Positions 13,613 to 14,490 of a DNA stretch of 14,490 nt are shown piece after piece. The notes beneath the pieces are model-generated. The model was given only the letters and a program-made list of their open reading frames with translations, was not told the DNA's origin and ran no database searches. The stretch is from Fimbriimonadales bacterium. Lineage in GTDB: Bacteria > Armatimonadota > Fimbriimonadia > Fimbriimonadales > ATM1. A program made the position numbers and the translations under genes. Location: the NCBI GenBank assembly GCA_025922995.1, contig JAICGT010000006.1, forward strand, positions 1 to 14,490, in the 5' to 3' direction. The number at the start of each line of letters is the position of its first letter. Position 1 is the first letter of the stretch.

Positions 13613-14490
13613 AGGACTGGCTCCAACCACCGAGTTACCCGTCGAGCTGGCTTTGGCATAGGCAGCCGCGCGAGTTCGTCGAGCGTCCGCCACTCCACGG
13701 TCATGTCTCTTGTCGGTTTACCCACGAACGCCTGCAGTCGAATTCGGTGATGGGTAACCACGTGGCTGAGCGTTCCCAACGACTCGGGCTGCCGGAGACC
13801 CAACCGCTGGGCCGCCTCTTTACCTGCCTCACCTGCGATTACTGATGTTCTCGGGAACGCGTACATGCCTTGCCACCACTCCCCGGATTCACACAAGCGT
13901 ACTCCGACTCTTTTCCCTCGAATCGCGCAAGCGCAAACTTGGTCGACTCGCACCGCACTGGTTGCGGCAGGCGTCGGGTACTTATCCGCACAACCCTGGC
14001 TGAGCGATGCGCATCCGAAAGAAATTGGACAGCGGCCGCATTTGGGGTCTCTGGGCTTGCAGATAACAGCGCCGAGTTCCATTACAGCCTGGTTCCACTC
14101 ACCGGTCGCCGCGCCTGCCATCATCCCGGCCGATTGAGACTCGGCTTCGACGAGTGAGCAGTCGCGCGCTAAAAACCGTGACCAAACGCGCCGTACGTTT
14201 CCGTCCGCGCACGCAGCACGCCTGCCGAATGCGATCGAACCGACCGCTGCCGCCGTGTACTTTCCGACGCCGGGCAGGGTAAGCAAGTCATCCGGCCAGC
14301 CGGCTTCGTGGATCATAGCAGCCGATGCCTTCAAGTTCCGAAGTCGGCGATAGTAGCCCAGGCCCTCCCACGCTGCGAGCGCATCGGATTCGGTGGCTCC
14401 CGCCAAGGATGTCGCGGTCGGAAACCGCGACATGAACCGCAAGTAGAAGGGAATGACTGCCGCGACCTGAGTCTGCTGCAGCATGATTTC
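13609..14490 (-). CDS. mutY: A/G-specific adenine glycosylase MutY (N-terminus outside window)
   Basis: DNA repair enzyme that removes adenine mispaired with 8-oxoguanine. The frame is open to the window edge: the edge codons read Glu-Ile before MLQQTQVAAVIPFYLRFM, matching the SE(V/I)MLQQTQV motif, so the catalytic Glu is visible but about 30-40 N-terminal residues are missing; 293 residues are seen. Other landmarks: helix-hairpin-helix LPGVGKYTAAAVGSIAFG, catalytic Asp in ADGNVRRV, and the 4Fe-4S ligands C-x6-C-x2-C-x5-C in CKPRDPKCGRCPISFGC. A C-terminal Nudix-like domain contains HVVTHHRIRLQAF, the region that recognises 8-oxoguanine. It is the first visible gene of a coupled mutY-orf-metX unit. 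Confidence 0.96.
   Translation of the reverse strand, partial: EIMLQQTQVAAVIPFYLRFMSRFPTATSLAGATESDALAAWEGLGYYRRLRNLKASAAMIHEAGWPDDLLTLPGVGKYTAAAVGSIAFGRRAACADGNVRRVWSRFLARDCSLVEAESQSAGMMAGAATGEWNQAVMELGAVICKPRDPKCGRCPISFGCASLSQGCADKYPTPAATSAVRVDQVCACAIRGKRVGVRLCESGEWWQGMYAFPRTSVIAGEAGKEAAQRLGLRQPESLGTLSHVVTHHRIRLQAFVGKPTRDMTVEWRTLDELARLPMPKPARRVTRWLEPVL

Noticed and set aside
1..14490. CRISPR array, insertion sequence or prophage
   Set aside because: No regularly spaced direct repeats, transposase or integrase-like protein, or phage structural gene is visible.

Overview
The window looks like ordinary chromosome of a diderm bacterium with mid-to-high GC and tightly packed genes. GTG and TTG starts are common, and neighbouring genes often overlap through ATGA or TAGTG junctions. 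An SLBB exporter-like protein and a DUF5916 protein suggest an outer membrane. The gene mix made me think of Armatimonadota (Fimbriimonas-like), but this is a guess that the sequence alone cannot settle. I see no transposase, phage gene, tRNA, rRNA or CRISPR array.

Layout. (1) 1-2852, plus strand: a seven-gene overlapping cluster. It opens with the C-terminal half of a radical SAM protein of the MJ0619/COG1964 type, the family that contains archaeal tetraether lipid synthase. Next come an Lgt-like integral membrane protein with altered active-site motifs, a small two-helix membrane protein, and four tandem paralogues that each join an N-terminal four-cysteine zinc ribbon to two membrane helices. 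This is the most interesting part of the window. (2) 2853-2885: a hairpin terminator between this cluster and the converging pnp. (3) 2894-5629, minus strand: the classical rpsO-pnp operon; PNPase carries an unusual Arg/Gly/Asp-rich tail of about 100 residues. (4) 5630-6288: a long non-coding divergent region with compact inverted repeats, a possible structured RNA segment and promoters. (5) 6289-8763, plus strand: infC and rpmI, which overlap by 89 nt out of frame, then an Amidase_2 protein where rplT is usually found, then an MFS transporter. (6) 8729-11471, minus strand: a DUF5916 outer-membrane-type protein downstream of a TerC-family membrane protein. (7) 11568-12170, plus strand: a small secreted or membrane-anchored double-SLBB protein. 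(8) 12213-14490, minus strand: mutY (cut by the window edge), a three-helix membrane protein and metX, joined by ATGA overlaps.

How the genes fit together. The translation and RNA-turnover genes (rpsO, pnp, infC, rpmI) are housekeeping and sit divergently around a shared control region. mutY-orf-metX is an operon whose members have unrelated functions. The left-hand cluster is the best candidate for an undescribed system: a lipid-family radical SAM enzyme and a lipid-transferase-like membrane protein are translationally coupled to a set of duplicated zinc-ribbon membrane proteins, which suggests membrane lipid or lipoprotein modification. That role is inferred from family membership and gene order.
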